Below, one piece after another: positions 18,339-27,041 of a stretch of 64,000 nt of DNA. The position numbers and the translations under genes were made by a program. Below the pieces are notes generated by a model that saw nothing but the letters and a program-made list of their open reading frames with translations, did no database searches and was not told where the DNA came from. Source of the DNA: an uncultured Piscinibacter sp. (GTDB lineage: Bacteria > Pseudomonadota > Gammaproteobacteria > Burkholderiales > Burkholderiaceae_C); assembly GCF_937952055.1 (NCBI RefSeq), contig NZ_CALFYO010000011.1, forward strand, positions 152,093 to 216,092. Direction: 5' to 3'. How positions within the stretch are numbered: position 1 is the first letter of the stretch; every line of letters starts with the position of its first letter.

Positions 18339-21300
18339 ATGACCGTAGGGCTGATCGACAAGCCGTCGATATCTGCTCGGCAACTATTGGCCGAGTGGGC
18401 GGCGCTTTCGGTCGACATCGAATCCAATCCATCGGACGCCGACCGAATCTTCAAGGTCGGCGCGGTTCGGTCGGACAACGACACCTTCCTTGGCCTGTCC
18501 ACCGGTCGACTCGGTACCGAGGAGGTAGTCCACCGCGTCAATGCCGTCGCCAAAGGTGCCAGAGTCCTGGTCGGCCACAACTTGCGCAGACATGATCTGC
18601 CGCAGCTGCGGCGCCAGTACCCCGGGTTGTCCTTCTTGGACCTGCCCATCATCGACACGCTCGAGCTGTCGGCGATCGCGTTCCCGACCAATCCCTACCA
18701 TCGGCTTGTCAAAGGCTACAAGCTGCTGTCGGACTCCCGGAACGACCCGCTCAAGGACGCGCGGCTGACACTCGATCTCTTGGGGGACGAGGTCGATGCG
18801 TTGGCCGAGATGCATCGGAGTGACCCGGAATGGATGTCGCTGCTGCACTTCCTGCTCCGCGACGATGAGCTGCTAGATGGCCTGATTGCCGCTATCCGAA
18901 GGGCCCCAGCGCCGGAAGCAGCTGCCGCCACAAACATCGCGATCGGGCGGTTCGGGGAGATGTGCTGCAGCACACGCCTGGCGAGGTTCGGTGCCGATGA
19001 CTCGAATGCTTCCGCCGAGCACAGAACGGCGCTCGCCTATGCGCTGGGTTGGGTCCGGGTCTCAGGCGGAAACTCGGTACTTCCGATCTGGGTGCACAGC
19101 GCCATTCCCCGCGTCCGCAGCCTGATTGGGGAGCTGCGCGAACACACCTGTGGCCAGGCCGGTTGCCGCTACTGCACGCAACAGCACGACCCTGAGTCAC
19201 TGCTCTTCGCGCATTTCCAGAAGCCAACGTTCCGCTCGAAGCCACAAGCGCCCGACGGTGGGTCACTGCAGCGAGCAATCGTCGTGGCGGGCCTGGAGCG
19301 CAAGAGCCTGCTTGCCGTCTTGCCCACCGGCGGCGGCAAGTCAATCTGTTACCAGCTTCCCGCGCTCGTCCACTATTGGCGTTCCGGCCAGCTGACGGTC
19401 ATCGTCTCGCCCCTGCAATCGCTAATGAAAGACCAGGTGGATAACCTCGTCGCGGCAGGCGTGAACTGTGCCGTCACGATCAACGGGCTGCTCACGCCGC
19501 TCGAGCGCAGGGCAGCCCTCGACAAGATCCGACTGGGCGATGCGGGGATCGTGCTCGTATCGCCCGAGCAGTTCCGAAGCCGAACGTTCACCGAGGCCAT
19601 CCGCATGCGCGAGATCGCAACCTGGGTGTTCGACGAGGCGCACTGCCTCTCCAAGTGGGGTCACGACTTCCGGACCGACTATCTCTACGTGTCGCGCTTC
19701 ATCCGCGAGCACTTCTCGAACCAGCTCGCGCCAATCGCCTGCTTCACAGCCACGGCCAAGCCGGACGTCATCGATGACTTGTGTGCGCACTTCCGAGATG
19801 GCCTGAACATAGAGCTCGGCCGCTTTCTCGGTGGACACGAGCGCGAGAATCTTTCGTATCTGGTAGTCCCCGCGCCCCGCGCGCAGAAGGCCCAGCGCAT
19901 CGTCGAGATCCTGCGACACGAGCTCAAGGGCGGAGGAGCCGCGGTCATCTTCTGCGCCACCCGCAAGACAGCCGAAACGATGGCCGAGATGGTCACCTCG
20001 GCTGGAATCAACTGCGGGTGCTTCCACGGTGGCCTTGGGCCAGACACCAAGAAGGAGATCCAACAGCGATTCATCCAAGGGGACCTGCCCGTCATCGCCG
20101 CGACCAACGCCTTCGGGATGGGCGTGGACAAACCAGACATTCGGGTCGTGATCCACGCCGACATTCCCGGCTCGCTGGAGAACTACCTGCAGGAAGCCGG
20201 GCGGGCGGGGCGGGACGGTGATGCAGCCCGCTGCGTGCTGCTGTTCGACGAAGAGGACGTCGAGACCCAGTTTCGCCTCTCTTCGACATCACAGCTCACA
20301 CACCGGGATTTCGTCGGACTCCTGAAAGCGGTACGAGAGCGAGTCAAGCGACTTAAGAGCCCCGAGATCGTCGTCTCGGCCAAGGAGCTATTGGCAGAGA
20401 GCGAAGGCACGGCGATCGACATCGAAAGTCGCGACGCCTCGACCAAAGTCACCACGGCGATCGCCTGGCTGGAACGTAGCGGTTTCCTCAAGCGCAACGA
20501 GAACAACAGCCGAGTCTTCCCGGCGAGCCTGCGCGTGTCATCTCTGGAGGAGGCACAACAGCGGATTTTCGGAGCCGATCTCCCTGAAACGACCCGGCAG
20601 CGCTTCATGGCCGTGGCTGCGACGCTCTTCCGGAATCAAAGCCCTGAAGGGGTGAGCACCGACGAGCTGATGCTTGAAGCAGGCGTTCCGCCAGAGGAGT
20701 GCTTTCGGATTCTTCACCAGCTGGAACAGCTCGGCATACTCGCCAATGACCTCGGCCTGACGGTCCGCGTATCCAAGGGCGTGAAGGGTGCGTCCGACCT
20801 CGCCCTGGAACATCTCGACCGGATGGAGCGCGCGCTGCTCGATCTGATGTCTGAGAACGCGCCCGACGCAGACGCCGATGGGAATGCACAGCACTTGAGC
20901 GTTCGGCCGCTGTGCACCGAGCTACGGCGCCGGCTGGGCCTGTCAGACAGTGATCCTCGAGTGAGTCCGCAAGTGCTGCGGAACTGTCTACGGTCTCTGT
21001 CGGAGAGCTTCGGTTCCGGCACGGAGAAGCGCAGCATGCTGCAGGTTCGCGGACTCGGGCCGGACAGCCTGCGCGTCACACTACACAGGCCCTGGTCCCA
21101 GATCCGAACGATCTGCGAGCGGCGACGGGTGGTGGCCCAGGTCGTTCTGGCCAGGTTGCTCGCCGAGCTTCCGGCAGGGGCCCGGGAGTCAGGGCTCATC
21201 GTCGAGTGCAAGGCGCGTGATCTCCTGGACGCCATCGACTCGGATCTGGAGCTGAAGAGCAATTTGCGCGATCCGGCAACGGCACTCGAGCATGCCTTGC

Positions 21301-23498
21301 TCTATCTGCACGAGAACCGCGTCGTCGAGCTCGACAAGGGTCGCTCTGTGTTCCGATCAGCGATGACGATCTTGACCGATCCCGAAGCGCTGAAGCGACG
21401 CTTCGCGAAGGACGACTTCGCGCCACTGCAGGAGTTCTATCGGGAACGCACGCTGCAGACGCATGTGATGCACGAGTACGCGCGGCTCGGATCGCAGAGC
21501 CCAGACAAGGCGCTTGAGCTCGTAGCGGCGTACTTCACCTGGCCCCGCAAGCGATTCGTACGGGAGTTCTTCAAGGGCAGGACGGACCTCTTGGAGCTCG
21601 CGACGACCGACGAGTCGTTCCGTCGCATCGTGGATGACCTTCATCATCCGGTGCAGCAGGCGCTCGTCGAAAAGCCCGAGCACGGCAACCATCTCGTCCT
21701 GGCCGGCCCTGGCTCGGGAAAGACACGAGTGATCGTGCATCGGATCGCCTACCTGCTGAGGGTCAGGCGCGTGGCACCTGACCGCATCATCGCTCTGGCA
21801 TTCAATCGCAGTGCGGCGGTCGAACTCCGCCGGCGCCTGGTCGCGCTTGTCGGCGACGATGCTCGCGGCGTGGCAGTGTTGACGTACCACGCCATGGCAC
21901 TACGCTTGACCGGCACCAGCCTGGCAACTGCCGATCGGCGCGGTGCCTCGGTGGACTTCGGGCGGCTACTGCAGGACGCGATCGACCTCCTCGAAGGGAG
22001 GTCGGACGCCTTCTCCGATGCAGACGAGCTTCGCGACCGTTTGCTGCAGGGCTATGAATACATCTTCGTCGACGAGTACCAGGACATCGACGAACAGCAG
22101 TACGCACTTGTGAGCGCGCTGGCCGGCCGGCGGCAGGCCGACCCGGATGCCAAGCTGAGCATCATGGCCGTTGGTGATGACGACCAGAACATCTACAGCT
22201 TCAAGGGCGCTAGCGTCGAGTTCATCCGCCGATTCCAGACCGACTACGGCGGTGAAGTGACCTACCTGGTCGAGAACTTCCGCTCGACGCAGAACATCAT
22301 CGCAGCCGCAAACCACGTGATCCAGCGCGCGAACGACCGGATGAAGGTCGATCATCCGATCCGGATTAACACGGCGCGGGCATCGGATCCCCCGGGCGGA
22401 CGCTACTCAGTCTTGGACCAAGAACACGCCGGGAAGGTTCGCCTCATCGCGGCGCCGGCAGATTCGAACCGCCAGGCGCAGGTCGTCTTCGGCGAGATCC
22501 AACGATTGCGGCGTGCAGACTCGGCGCTGGCACTTGGTGACATCGCCATCCTGGCCCGGACCCATCGATCGCTGGAGCCCTTGCGGGCCCTGTGCGACAT
22601 TGAAGGCCTCCGCTACGAGGTCCTCACGCGCGAGAGCGCCCGGGCCCAGTTGTCCCTGATGCAATCGCGAGAGGGTTGGCGATTGGCTGGACTTCTTCGA
22701 GCCAGAGGATCCGGCCTGGTATCGACGGCCGCGTTGCGACGGTGGCTTCGGTACCAACGTCGGCGGCAACTCGAGAACCCCTATTGGGAAGACCTGTCAG
22801 AGGCAATTGAAGAGTTCGCCGGCGCGACCGGCGCCGCGCGTGTGCCCGCAGCCGAGGTGATGGACGCGCTTTACGAGGCCGCGACTGAATCTCGTCGCGG
22901 CGGCCACGCAAGTGCGCTGAAGCTGATGACGGCGCACGGTGCCAAGGGCCTCGAGTTTGGGCACGTCATTGTCATGGACTGTGCCGACTGGCACTGGAGC
23001 GGTGAAGACGAGCGACGGTTGTTATACGTCGCGATGACCCGTGCCAAAGAGACACTGACGGTGATGCGTGCAGAAGGTGGGCGCAATCCATACCTTGTCG
23101 ATCTGGGCACGGTGGACGGGGTCATTGATCTGCTTCCTGCGGTTCGACCGGATCAACGCCGTGACATCGATCGTCGCTACGCATCGTTAGGACCTGCAGA
23201 TGTCGACATTGGCTTTGCTGGGCGCCTGGCCACGGATGATCCAGCGCACGCTCGCATCGCAAGCTTGTCCTGTGGCTCCGAAGTTCGCGTTGCTGACAAG
23301 CGAATCTCAACAACCGACGGCGTCTTGGTGGGGAAGCTGGCCAACAAGACGGTGCCGCCGCCGAGTCCGACACGTGGTGTAGTGACCGGCATTCTGGTTC
23401 GGACCCGAGAACAAAGTCCACCCGAGTACCAGGCCGCACTGAAGGCGGATCGCTGGGAAACGGTTCTCGTGGAAATGGTCGTCGAGCCTGGGGAGTAG
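18339..23498 (+). CDS. Giant fusion: DnaQ-like exonuclease, RecQ helicase and UvrD helicase
   Basis: 1719 residues, three enzymes in one chain. Residues 20-160 resemble a DEDD 3'-5' exonuclease: LSVDIESN, LVGHNLRRHDLPQL, and NDPLKDARLTLDLL. Residues about 310-680 are a RecQ helicase: Walker A LPTGGGKS (328-335), VFDEAHCLSKWG (about 432), CFTATAKPDV, and QEAGRAGRDGD (about 618). The middle (700-1080) is helical and winged-helix-like. Residues about 1110-1640 are a UvrD/Rep helicase: GPGSGKT (about 1123), FVDEYQDIDEQQ, GDDDQNIYSFKG, ENFRSTQN, and LLYVAMTRAKE. All key motifs look intact. It lies between two McrBC-like loci and is divergent from the first. Unwinding and degrading invading DNA is a reasonable inference, but I cannot match it to a named defence system. 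Confidence 0.9.
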   Translation: MTVGLIDKPSISARQLLAEWAALSVDIESNPSDADRIFKVGAVRSDNDTFLGLSTGRLGTEEVVHRVNAVAKGARVLVGHNLRRHDLPQLRRQYPGLSFLDLPIIDTLELSAIAFPTNPYHRLVKGYKLLSDSRNDPLKDARLTLDLLGDEVDALAEMHRSDPEWMSLLHFLLRDDELLDGLIAAIRRAPAPEAAAATNIAIGRFGEMCCSTRLARFGADDSNASAEHRTALAYALGWVRVSGGNSVLPIWVHSAIPRVRSLIGELREHTCGQAGCRYCTQQHDPESLLFAHFQKPTFRSKPQAPDGGSLQRAIVVAGLERKSLLAVLPTGGGKSICYQLPALVHYWRSGQLTVIVSPLQSLMKDQVDNLVAAGVNCAVTINGLLTPLERRAALDKIRLGDAGIVLVSPEQFRSRTFTEAIRMREIATWVFDEAHCLSKWGHDFRTDYLYVSRFIREHFSNQLAPIACFTATAKPDVIDDLCAHFRDGLNIELGRFLGGHERENLSYLVVPAPRAQKAQRIVEILRHELKGGGAAVIFCATRKTAETMAEMVTSAGINCGCFHGGLGPDTKKEIQQRFIQGDLPVIAATNAFGMGVDKPDIRVVIHADIPGSLENYLQEAGRAGRDGDAARCVLLFDEEDVETQFRLSSTSQLTHRDFVGLLKAVRERVKRLKSPEIVVSAKELLAESEGTAIDIESRDASTKVTTAIAWLERSGFLKRNENNSRVFPASLRVSSLEEAQQRIFGADLPETTRQRFMAVAATLFRNQSPEGVSTDELMLEAGVPPEECFRILHQLEQLGILANDLGLTVRVSKGVKGASDLALEHLDRMERALLDLMSENAPDADADGNAQHLSVRPLCTELRRRLGLSDSDPRVSPQVLRNCLRSLSESFGSGTEKRSMLQVRGLGPDSLRVTLHRPWSQIRTICERRRVVAQVVLARLLAELPAGARESGLIVECKARDLLDAIDSDLELKSNLRDPATALEHALLYLHENRVVELDKGRSVFRSAMTILTDPEALKRRFAKDDFAPLQEFYRERTLQTHVMHEYARLGSQSPDKALELVAAYFTWPRKRFVREFFKGRTDLLELATTDESFRRIVDDLHHPVQQALVEKPEHGNHLVLAGPGSGKTRVIVHRIAYLLRVRRVAPDRIIALAFNRSAAVELRRRLVALVGDDARGVAVLTYHAMALRLTGTSLATADRRGASVDFGRLLQDAIDLLEGRSDAFSDADELRDRLLQGYEYIFVDEYQDIDEQQYALVSALAGRRQADPDAKLSIMAVGDDDQNIYSFKGASVEFIRRFQTDYGGEVTYLVENFRSTQNIIAAANHVIQRANDRMKVDHPIRINTARASDPPGGRYSVLDQEHAGKVRLIAAPADSNRQAQVVFGEIQRLRRADSALALGDIAILARTHRSLEPLRALCDIEGLRYEVLTRESARAQLSLMQSREGWRLAGLLRARGSGLVSTAALRRWLRYQRRRQLENPYWEDLSEAIEEFAGATGAARVPAAEVMDALYEAATESRRGGHASALKLMTAHGAKGLEFGHVIVMDCADWHWSGEDERRLLYVAMTRAKETLTVMRAEGGRNPYLVDLGTVDGVIDLLPAVRPDQRRDIDRRYASLGPADVDIGFAGRLATDDPAHARIASLSCGSEVRVADKRISTTDGVLVGKLANKTVPPPSPTRGVVTGILVRTREQSPPEYQAALKADRWETVLVEMVVEPGE

Positions 23499-23636
23499 GT
23501 GTCCGAGACTCTGGCGCCAGCCAACGCTCGTGCGTCGGTGGTCTCGAACTGCGGCTGCGGATCGGTCGCAGCTTGTTGTCGGTCTTGCCGACGACGCGTC
23601 GGAGTGTCTATCCCGATGGCGGTCCTCTCAAAGCAT

Positions 23637-25085
23637 CTAAGCAACCCCAAACGCGATAGCCTGCATCCGCAACGTGATCTGTCGGGAGCCGACTGGGATC
23701 AATGCCTGCGACTCGGTGCGACCGACTTGCTCCAGTTCCTCAAACAGATCGCGCCGGACCGGATAGATCAGCGTAGCGCGAATCTTCTCCGCCGAGCCAC
23801 TGGTCGCGGCATAGGCCAGCACTTGGTGGATGTCCGCCCGCATCGAGGCCTGAATGTCCTCTGCCAACCCATGCCACCGAGTCGCGTCCAGTTCTGCAAA
23901 GTGCGACTTGTACTTGGCGTCAATGATCTCAATGCCGTCTGGTCGATGAACCACAAAGTCGGGTACCAGATGGCCCAGGGCTCTATGTCCAGAAGCGCTC
24001 CAGGCCAAGGGAACCGTCGTCTCTCCCGATCGGCCCACTCGCACACGGCCACCCGTTAGTCCGGCTTCGCGGCGAACCAGACGTTCGACGTAGCGCTCCC
24101 ACAGTTGCTCGAGCGGCAGGGTCCAAGCCAAGCCATCGGATGTTCGACCTCCGCCGAGGCCGCGCTCGTCGACGATCCATCCCATCGCGCGCAGACCCTC
24201 TCGAAGCGCAATGGACTCCATGGCACTCCCACCGAGGTCGCCCTCGAGCTCCCGACGTTGCGGCCGGCGTGCTGGTACATCAACGACATGCTCAAGTAGG
24301 CCCACGATTTGGGCGATCAGTGACAGCGCAACAGGGTCAGAGCCACCTGCGGCACCCAGATCTCCTCGCAGGCGTTCCAGCGTCCATCGAACCGCCTCTC
24401 GAAGTCTGGAATCTGTGTCGAGTTCGCTGAAACGACAGGGCAAGTGGTGCCAGCGTCCCGCCGGCAGTTGGCGCGTCAGGTAGGTTTGCCACTGGATCTG
24501 TCCGCGAGGATGGTTGCGTACCTCTTGGCGCTCACGGTACCCGGGCCGAAGATGAGCTAGAAGGTCTGCCATTCGGCGCAGCACCGGCCCAGCGAGAACC
24601 CACGGCGGCACCTCGCGACCACTGCCGGGCACCAGTGGCAGGCTCAGAAACTCGGGGCCACTGCCCCAGCCAGTGGCCGCCAGCACTTGACCGACCCCTG
24701 GCCAACCGAAGCGCGGGTTGATGACGACGCCGCCAGTCACTTGTCCGGTGACTGCCGATCTCAGTGGAATTGCGCCTGCGCGGAGTCCAGGGTGAAGTTC
24801 AAGGCGAATGCCATCCCGCCCGGAGACAACTCGGGGTTCCAGTTCCAGGGCCTGAAGGGCGACCCGGTTCCTGGACATGAACCCATCCAGGTAAGCCCCC
24901 CAACCGGGCTCGCGCGCCGCAGCGATGTATGGAGCCGGATCCACAACGATGGGGGCCCCGCAGTCGCTACCGTGCAGCAGGGTACTGGAGTGCGGTGCCG
25001 CGCTCAGGTGGACGCTTGCACTCAGCAGACGCCCGCGGCGCGGACGTGCCGGACGAACGCTACCGCGACCAGCGACCACGTTCAA
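23637..25085 (-). CDS. McrC-like restriction subunit 2
   Basis: 482 residues from TTG 25085, which overlaps the McrB 2 stop (TTGA). It is longer than McrC 1 and only distantly similar. The C-terminal nuclease is HLVPDFVVHRPDG followed by IEIIDAKYK (D ... DxK). The N-terminal half contains VVINPRFGWPGVGQVLA and a helical middle with VRWTLERLRGDLG. As in other McrC proteins it should be the nuclease subunit driven by the AAA+ partner. It converges on the RecQ-UvrD gene, with 138 bases between the stops. Confidence 0.8.
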   Translation of the reverse strand: MNVVAGRGSVRPARPRRGRLLSASVHLSAAPHSSTLLHGSDCGAPIVVDPAPYIAAAREPGWGAYLDGFMSRNRVALQALELEPRVVSGRDGIRLELHPGLRAGAIPLRSAVTGQVTGGVVINPRFGWPGVGQVLAATGWGSGPEFLSLPLVPGSGREVPPWVLAGPVLRRMADLLAHLRPGYRERQEVRNHPRGQIQWQTYLTRQLPAGRWHHLPCRFSELDTDSRLREAVRWTLERLRGDLGAAGGSDPVALSLIAQIVGLLEHVVDVPARRPQRRELEGDLGGSAMESIALREGLRAMGWIVDERGLGGGRTSDGLAWTLPLEQLWERYVERLVRREAGLTGGRVRVGRSGETTVPLAWSASGHRALGHLVPDFVVHRPDGIEIIDAKYKSHFAELDATRWHGLAEDIQASMRADIHQVLAYAATSGSAEKIRATLIYPVRRDLFEELEQVGRTESQALIPVGSRQITLRMQAIAFGVA

Positions 25086-26566
25086 GCGCCGTCAGCATGG
25101 GCCACATCGGCAATGCGATTGCGCACCGCGTGCAGCGCTCCAGTCGCCGGGCCCAAGTAGCCCTCACGAATGTAGTCATCGACAAGTGGCAAGAGCTCGT
25201 GACGTAGGCGCGTGCGCAACGCTGCCTCGTCTCGGTCCGACACGATGTAGTAGGAGTGACCCGGAAGGAGCGCCAAGGCATCATCGGGAGCGAACTCGAG
25301 GAAAACATCAGAGAGCGCGTCGAAGAGTTCCAAGCCGGTGGGCGTGCTGTGGGTCTGAACGACGCCACGGTCGGGCATCATCGTCACAAAGGCGAAGCGC
25401 CGACGTATTGCCAAGTCCATGCGCGCCACGCTGCGGTCTGCAGTGTTCATCGTCGCGAGCACGTGCAGGCGTGAAGGCAGCGTGAAATCTTGCGACCCGG
25501 CGATCGCGTGCGGTAAACGGACCGAGCGCGGCGCACCGGAATCGGCCTCGAACAGATAGATGGCCTCTCCCAGGACACGACCGAGGTCGGCACGATTGAT
25601 TTCATCCACCACAAGCAAAGCTGGCCTCTCGGCCGCCATGGCCGCGGCCTCCAACAGATGGCCGGCCCGTGCGGTGAATCGCAGATTGGTGTCCGCCACG
25701 TCCGGAGACAGCCCAGCGACGAAGTCCTCGTAGGTCGTCGAGGGGTGAAACTGGGTGATCAGGCCGTTGCTGGCATACGTTTCGCGCAGGATCTGTTCTG
25801 CTACACGCGATTTGCCTGTGCCCGGTGGGCCTTCTAGTACAACGAACCGGCGACTCCCCAGGAGACTTGCGATTTCCGTAGCACTGGGCGTTGAGAGCCA
25901 CATGGCATTGAGACTCGCAATGAACTGGCGGAACTCCTCCTGCGCGCTCTTCAGGACTTCCCAGCCGCGCTCGTAGGCGTAGAGGTCCAGGAAAGCCTGT
26001 ACGACCATTCGTGCCTTGGCAGGGTCGTCTTTGGGTACCACGGCTAGGCAGTACAGCTCGTTGCTGTAGCGCTTGAAAACTGGCTCCCAGGCCGGAAGCT
26101 GCCTGGTGATCAGATCCGGAACCGGCACTCCAATGGTGGCGGGATCCTGTCGGGCCCAGGCGACCGATACACCCTTGCTGACCAGGTACCGACGGAGGCT
26201 GGCTATGCGCCGCCGATGGCCGGGGCGGGTAAGGATTCCCTCGTCGGGGCTCAGACCTCGTGTGCCAATTCCGAAGTCAATCAGACAACCTTCGTCCCGC
26301 GGAAACCAAACCAAACTGGTACCCCCGTAGGGGCCGCTGGGAGGGTTGTCCGGGTTGATGAACCCCGCATACGCAATGTGCTCAGTCTCGACGCCACCCT
26401 TGCCATAGGCGTTGCGGATGAAGGGCGGGCGCTCGTAGTCCAGTTGATGGCCAGAGCGCTTGTGATAGCGCTCTCCGAAGATGCCACGCATGGCGTCAAG
26501 CATTTGCTTGTCGGAAGTTGAAGTTCCGGCCGCAATTGCATCGGCAAATGTCTGGATGGCATCCAT
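25082..26566 (-). CDS. McrB-like AAA+ GTPase 2
   Basis: 494 residues. The N-terminal 200 residues form a distinct domain (RPPFIRNAYGKGG, TSLVWFPRDEGCLIDFGIGT) that does not resemble McrB 1. The AAA+ core has Walker A GPPGTGKS (residues 246-253), LLVVDEINRADLG, and TMNTADRS with AIRRRFAFVTMM. The different N-terminus implies a different trigger or DNA mark. It is coupled to McrC 2 by a four-base overlap. Confidence 0.85.
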   Translation of the reverse strand: MDAIQTFADAIAAGTSTSDKQMLDAMRGIFGERYHKRSGHQLDYERPPFIRNAYGKGGVETEHIAYAGFINPDNPPSGPYGGTSLVWFPRDEGCLIDFGIGTRGLSPDEGILTRPGHRRRIASLRRYLVSKGVSVAWARQDPATIGVPVPDLITRQLPAWEPVFKRYSNELYCLAVVPKDDPAKARMVVQAFLDLYAYERGWEVLKSAQEEFRQFIASLNAMWLSTPSATEIASLLGSRRFVVLEGPPGTGKSRVAEQILRETYASNGLITQFHPSTTYEDFVAGLSPDVADTNLRFTARAGHLLEAAAMAAERPALLVVDEINRADLGRVLGEAIYLFEADSGAPRSVRLPHAIAGSQDFTLPSRLHVLATMNTADRSVARMDLAIRRRFAFVTMMPDRGVVQTHSTPTGLELFDALSDVFLEFAPDDALALLPGHSYYIVSDRDEAALRTRLRHELLPLVDDYIREGYLGPATGALHAVRNRIADVAHADGA

Positions 26567-27041
26567 CTTGAGGGCCCAGGCTTAAACACAGAGTTGAGAT
26601 GATGAGTTCGGCCGCCTCACGCTCACTCAAACGGGTAAGGCAAGGGGCACTTCAGCGTCCTGGCCACAGCGTGGCATAGTTGTTCGCCGTTTGCATCATG
26701 CACGACTCGTTGCTCCCGCGCCCCCTGTCGCTACGCGGCCCTTGGTCGCGTATGCCGACGTCAGGCGGCTGTACGCTTTGCACAGTGCGGAAGTCGGCCC
26801 TGACGACCAAAGGGAGCGCTGCACTCCCGCGCTAAGTGGTTGGGCCCGTAGATGTCGCAGTCATCCGAACCATCTCACCGGATGCGTAAGATCGATCCAG
26901 GCTGCCGCCGGTCTTTCAGACGCGTTGCTTGCCAGAATGTGGACGTTCGACGTAAGAGTCAGAGCGGATCCGGGCTTCGGCTTCGCGTAGCAAACAGTGC
27001 AAATTTTGCACCTGCAGTGACATTCAAGATCGGAGGGAAAC
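26567..27041. promoter_or_regulatory. Divergent intergenic region with palindromic operator candidate
   Basis: 475 bases lie between the divergent McrB 2 and helicase genes. I see no supportable gene. The last 45 bases before the helicase hold a perfect dyad, GTGCAAATTTTGCAC at 26997-27011 (7-bp arms around one T), then a GGAGGG ribosome site at 27032-27037. The position of the dyad suggests an operator for the helicase gene. Confidence 0.45.

Noticed and set aside
18001..18432. N-terminal extension of McrB 1 to position 18432
   Set aside because: It would overlap the divergent RecQ-UvrD start by 94 bases and reads as low-complexity sequence; ATG 18000 has a good ribosome site and begins a domain-like sequence.
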